Part shown: piece after piece, positions 7,123 to 8,784 of the stretch
Layout: the number at the start of each line of letters is the position of its first letter
Position numbering within the stretch: the first letter of the stretch is position 1
Source: Spirochaetia bacterium
Lineage (GTDB): Bacteria; Spirochaetota; Spirochaetia; PWKH01
Direction of reading: 5' to 3'
Length of the DNA: 8,784 nucleotides
Assembly (NCBI GenBank): GCA_007128345.1
Contig: SKXS01000235.1
Coordinates: 1-8,784 of the forward strand
The notes under the pieces: model-generated
The model's database searches: none
Told to the model about the DNA's origin: nothing
What the model saw: only the letters and a program-made list of their open reading frames with translations
Position numbers and translations under genes: made by a program

Positions 7123-7454
7123 TGCGTAATTCTCCTTATAATTTGGGTTAGTTCCATCCATTGCCCGACCAGATCCCCGTAGATCTCACGGCCCAGCTCG
7201 CTGAGCTGGTAATATCTGCGGGGCCTTGATTCATCGACTTTCCATTGGCTCTCCAGCACACCCTGGTCTTCCAAGCGCCTGAGCAGCGGATAGAGGCTGT
7301 CCTGTGATATCTCAAGCCCGGCATCACTGAGGTCCTTCTGCAGTGAGTACCCGTAGTGGCTTTCTGAGAGCCTAGCCATCACCGCAATGGTGAGGTTTCC
7401 TTTCCTGGTTTCCTGGAGTATGCGGTCCAGTACTTGTTTTTTATCATTACTCAT
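7119..7454 (-). CDS. PadR-family transcriptional regulator
   Basis: This short (111-residue) winged helix-turn-helix regulator belongs to the PadR family. Diagnostic features are GNLTIAVMARLSESHYGYSL near 19-38, the recognition segment ISQDSLYPLLRRLEDQGVLES near 49-69, the wing SRPRRYYQLSELGRE near 76-90, and a single C-terminal helix for dimerisation. This is the small PadR-s2-like architecture with no separate ligand domain. It forms a two-gene unit with the HAAS membrane protein through an ATGA overlap, and such regulators usually repress their own operon. No Shine-Dalgarno sequence precedes ATG 7454, and the predicted -10 box ends about seven bases before it, so translation may begin on a leaderless or nearly leaderless mRNA. 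The effector is unknown. Confidence 0.92.
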   Translation of the reverse strand: MSNDKKQVLDRILQETRKGNLTIAVMARLSESHYGYSLQKDLSDAGLEISQDSLYPLLRRLEDQGVLESQWKVDESRPRRYYQLSELGREIYGDLVGQWMELTQIIRRITQ

Positions 7455-7460
7455 GAATCA

Positions 7461-7490
7461 ACAATACAGTATATAATACAGTATTGTCAA
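7461..7490 (-). promoter_or_regulatory. padR promoter with overlapping PadR operator
   Basis: On the minus strand a perfect TTGACA box lies at 7490-7485. A weak -10 follows, either TGTATT (7468-7463, spacer 16) or TATTGT (7466-7461, spacer 18). A 27-base near-palindrome at 7461-7487 (11 of 13 base pairs symmetric, centre 7474) covers the whole spacer and the -10 box. It contains two direct copies of ATACAGTAT (7464-7472 and 7476-7484), 12 bases apart, each itself a palindrome around one central base. PadR proteins typically bind ATAC/GTAT-type dyads, so this is very probably the autoregulatory site. Confidence 0.65.
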
Positions 7491-7722
7491 TATAAAAATA
7501 ACTTATTTTTCTATTTTTTTCCTGCGCTCCTCAGCTGCTGGAGAACACCTCCTTCCCAAACTGGGATCATGCATGCTGGCATCCAGCATATGGATTGCTT
7601 AAGGGTGGTTACCCATAGGACGGATGCCTCGGGTGAATTAAGTCGTACTGCTGCAGGATGCAATGCATGGAGACAATATCCGGCATATCTGCGAAACATT
7701 TGCATCACATACGGGTGTTTCA
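7491..7722. other. Non-coding stretch between padR and yccF with several small hairpins
   Basis: I see no convincing gene here. The left part (7491-7521) is AT-rich with a T-run on the plus strand. Beyond it there are several perfect small inverted repeats: TCCCA/TGGGA (7554-7558/7562-7566, loop 3), ATGCTGG/CCAGCAT (7573-7579/7583-7589, loop 3), GGGT/ACCC (7603-7606/7611-7614, loop 4) and TGCA/TGCA (7652-7655/7659-7662, loop 3). None is followed by a T-tract in a place that would make a terminator for a neighbouring gene. The open frames crossing the region have no ribosome binding sites and no family signature. Confidence 0.4.
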
Positions 7723-7731
7723 TGGTATAAT
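7723..7731 (+). promoter_or_regulatory. Extended -10 promoter of the yccF-like gene
   Basis: TGGTATAAT is a perfect TGn plus TATAAT extended -10 element. There is no recognisable -35 at the normal distance, which extended -10 promoters do not need. Transcription should begin about seven bases later, at 7738-7739, exactly at the ATG of the next gene. Confidence 0.5.
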
Positions 7732-7738
7732 CGCCTGC

Positions 7739-8104
7739 ATGAGACTGATTGGCAATATCATATGGCTGATTTTCGGCGGTTTCTTCGGGGCTGTCGGATG
7801 GGTATTGGCTGGAATTCTGGTAAGCGTAACCATAATAGGTATTCCTTTCGGAATGCAATGTTTTAAGATTGCCGGATTTGTGCTCTGGCCGTTTGGGAAG
7901 GAAATCCTGCTCGGGGATTTCGGTGTGGGCAGTGTGATAGGTAATGTTCTCTGGATTGTACTCCTGGGGTGGGAATTAGCACTCTTCCACGCGGGGGTTG
8001 CCTTGTTCTTCTTTGTATCGATTATTGGCATTCCCTTTGCGTTTCAGCACCTGAAGCTTGCCCAGCTTGCATTTGTACCCTTTGGATCCAGGATTGTCCG
8101 TTAG
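7739..8104 (+). CDS. yccF: YccF-like inner membrane protein
   Basis: This 121-residue, very hydrophobic protein of the YccF domain family has two homologous halves. Residues 5-57 and 68-120 align without a gap at an offset of 63: GNIIW/GNVLW, TIIGIPF/SIIGIPF and WPFGKEI/VPFGSRI. It should be embedded in the cytoplasmic membrane through about two hydrophobic segments per half. The function of the family is not established. I chose ATG 7739 because the family begins MRxxxNIxWLxxGG and this matches exactly. In-frame ATGs at 7658 and 7667 would add residues with no family similarity and would precede the promoter. There is no Shine-Dalgarno site and the promoter abuts the start codon, suggesting a leaderless mRNA. 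It seems to be a single-gene unit unrelated to the ior operon. Confidence 0.88.
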   Translation: MRLIGNIIWLIFGGFFGAVGWVLAGILVSVTIIGIPFGMQCFKIAGFVLWPFGKEILLGDFGVGSVIGNVLWIVLLGWELALFHAGVALFFFVSIIGIPFAFQHLKLAQLAFVPFGSRIVR

Positions 8105-8217
8105 TTCCCAACCTGGTTTGCGGGGTATGCAATAATATGGGGATTCATGTTCATGGGTGCTGCACGTTTCTGATGCAGTGATACATGCTTAATAATATCA
8201 AGCTATGGAATTTTTCC

Positions 8218-8247
8218 TTGAAACTTATTACACTTCTCTCATATAGC
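8218..8247 (+). promoter_or_regulatory. Possible promoter of the HAD hydrolase gene
   Basis: TTGAAA (8218-8223) and TATAGC (8242-8247) are 18 bases apart. The predicted start point near 8254 falls almost on the AGGAG site, leaving little leader, so this is only a weak candidate. The rest of 8105-8264 is AT-rich with no gene and no clear terminator. Confidence 0.25.
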
Positions 8248-8264
8248 AACTCAGAGGAGCATCT

Positions 8265-8784
8265 ATGGATATCATATTTGATGTAGGCGGTGTACTGCTG
8301 AATTGGAACCCCAGGGCAGAACTGCAGAAGCTGTTCCCGAACCCCGATGTGCAGCAGATGATTATTGACAAAATAATCCGTAGTGACATCTGGAAGTCAT
8401 ATGATGCTGGTACAGTTGACTCAAAGGAATTGGTAAACAGCGCTTCATCTATTACCAGCTTATCTGAGCGAAAGTTCAAAGACATGCTTTTATTGCTGCG
8501 TGACAGCATGATACCAAAGAAGGATACACTTGAACTCGCAGAAAAACTGAACGAAGAAGGCCATTCTCTCTATGTGCTATCGAACATGCCATGGGAAATG
8601 GCAGATTTCCTGCTTGATAAATACTCATTCTGGGATGTATTCAGCGGAATCGTATTCTCAGGGCATATTGGTAAGATTAAACCGGAAAAGGAAATATATG
8701 CCTATATTATGGAGAAGTATGCACTTAAGCCGGGGAAAACAGTTTTTATTGACGATACTGCAGAAAATCTTCCCAACGCTGAAG
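8265..8784 (+). CDS. HAD-superfamily hydrolase, subfamily IA, YihX-like phosphatase; 3' end outside window
   Basis: The first 173 codons are visible and the gene continues past the right edge. All four HAD motifs are present: motif I FDVGGVL with nucleophile Asp6, motif II VLSNM (Ser106), motif III KPEKEIY (Lys139) and motif IV FIDDTAEN (Asp163/Asp164). A helical cap is inserted between motifs I and II (about 15-90), typical of the C1-cap subfamily IA. The Gly at nucleophile +2, with the pattern FDxGxV, resembles E. coli YihX, an alpha-D-glucose-1-phosphatase, rather than the DxD form. A soluble sugar-phosphate phosphatase is likely, but the substrate cannot be read. The start is ATG 8265 with AGGAG at 8255-8259, five bases upstream. 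The region is more AT-rich than the ior operon. Confidence 0.9.
   Translation, partial: MDIIFDVGGVLLNWNPRAELQKLFPNPDVQQMIIDKIIRSDIWKSYDAGTVDSKELVNSASSITSLSERKFKDMLLLLRDSMIPKKDTLELAEKLNEEGHSLYVLSNMPWEMADFLLDKYSFWDVFSGIVFSGHIGKIKPEKEIYAYIMEKYALKPGKTVFIDDTAENLPNAE

Noticed and set aside
7123..7161. 13-residue N-terminal extension of the HAAS protein
   Set aside because: It lies inside padR. The ATG at 7122 has AAGGAG and an ATGA overlap with the padR stop.
7511..7858. Minus-strand 115-residue frame across the padR-yccF gap
   Set aside because: It runs antisense into the yccF coding region, has no ribosome binding site, and shows no family signature.
8156..8182. CTGCA/TGCAG inverted repeat after yccF as a possible terminator
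   Set aside because: The stem is only five bases with a nine-base loop and no following T-tract.

Overview
The window looks like part of the chromosome of an anaerobic bacterium of middling GC content. Three things point there: an oxygen-sensitive, ferredoxin-dependent 2-oxoacid oxidoreductase, an ADP-forming acyl-CoA synthetase, and bacterial -35/-10 promoters with Shine-Dalgarno sites. A GntR/FadR-type regulator and a PadR regulator also argue for Bacteria rather than Archaea. The phylum cannot be fixed from this sequence. No rRNA, tRNA, CRISPR array, insertion sequence or phage gene was seen.

Positions 1-5250 (minus strand) hold one compact operon: a HisC-like PLP aminotransferase, iorA, iorB and a fused ADP-forming acyl-CoA synthetase that runs off the left edge. 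iorA/iorB and iorB/synthetase are joined by 4-base ATGA overlaps, and the aminotransferase stops 10 bases before iorA. The likely joint function is fermentation of aromatic amino acids. The amino acid is transaminated to an arylpyruvate, which IorAB converts to arylacetyl-CoA plus CO2 and reduced ferredoxin. The synthetase then yields ATP and an arylacetate. The gene families and order are seen; the substrate is inferred.

Positions 5251-5398 form a divergent control region. It has a good promoter in each direction and two near-identical 8-base palindromes (AGTTAACT and AGTATACT), one on each promoter. Rightward lies a FadR-type GntR regulator (5399-6112), probably the regulator of both sides.

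Positions 6109-7490 (minus strand) hold a PadR regulator and a HAAS-domain membrane protein, again with an ATGA overlap. The HAAS gene overlaps the gntR stop tail-to-tail. A 27-base near-palindrome built from two copies of ATACAGTAT fills the padR promoter.

Positions 7491-7738 are non-coding, with several small perfect hairpins. They are followed by a yccF-like membrane protein gene (7739-8104) whose extended -10 box sits so close to the start codon that its mRNA may be leaderless. At the right edge a HAD-superfamily phosphatase gene of the YihX-like type (8265 onward) is cut by the window end.
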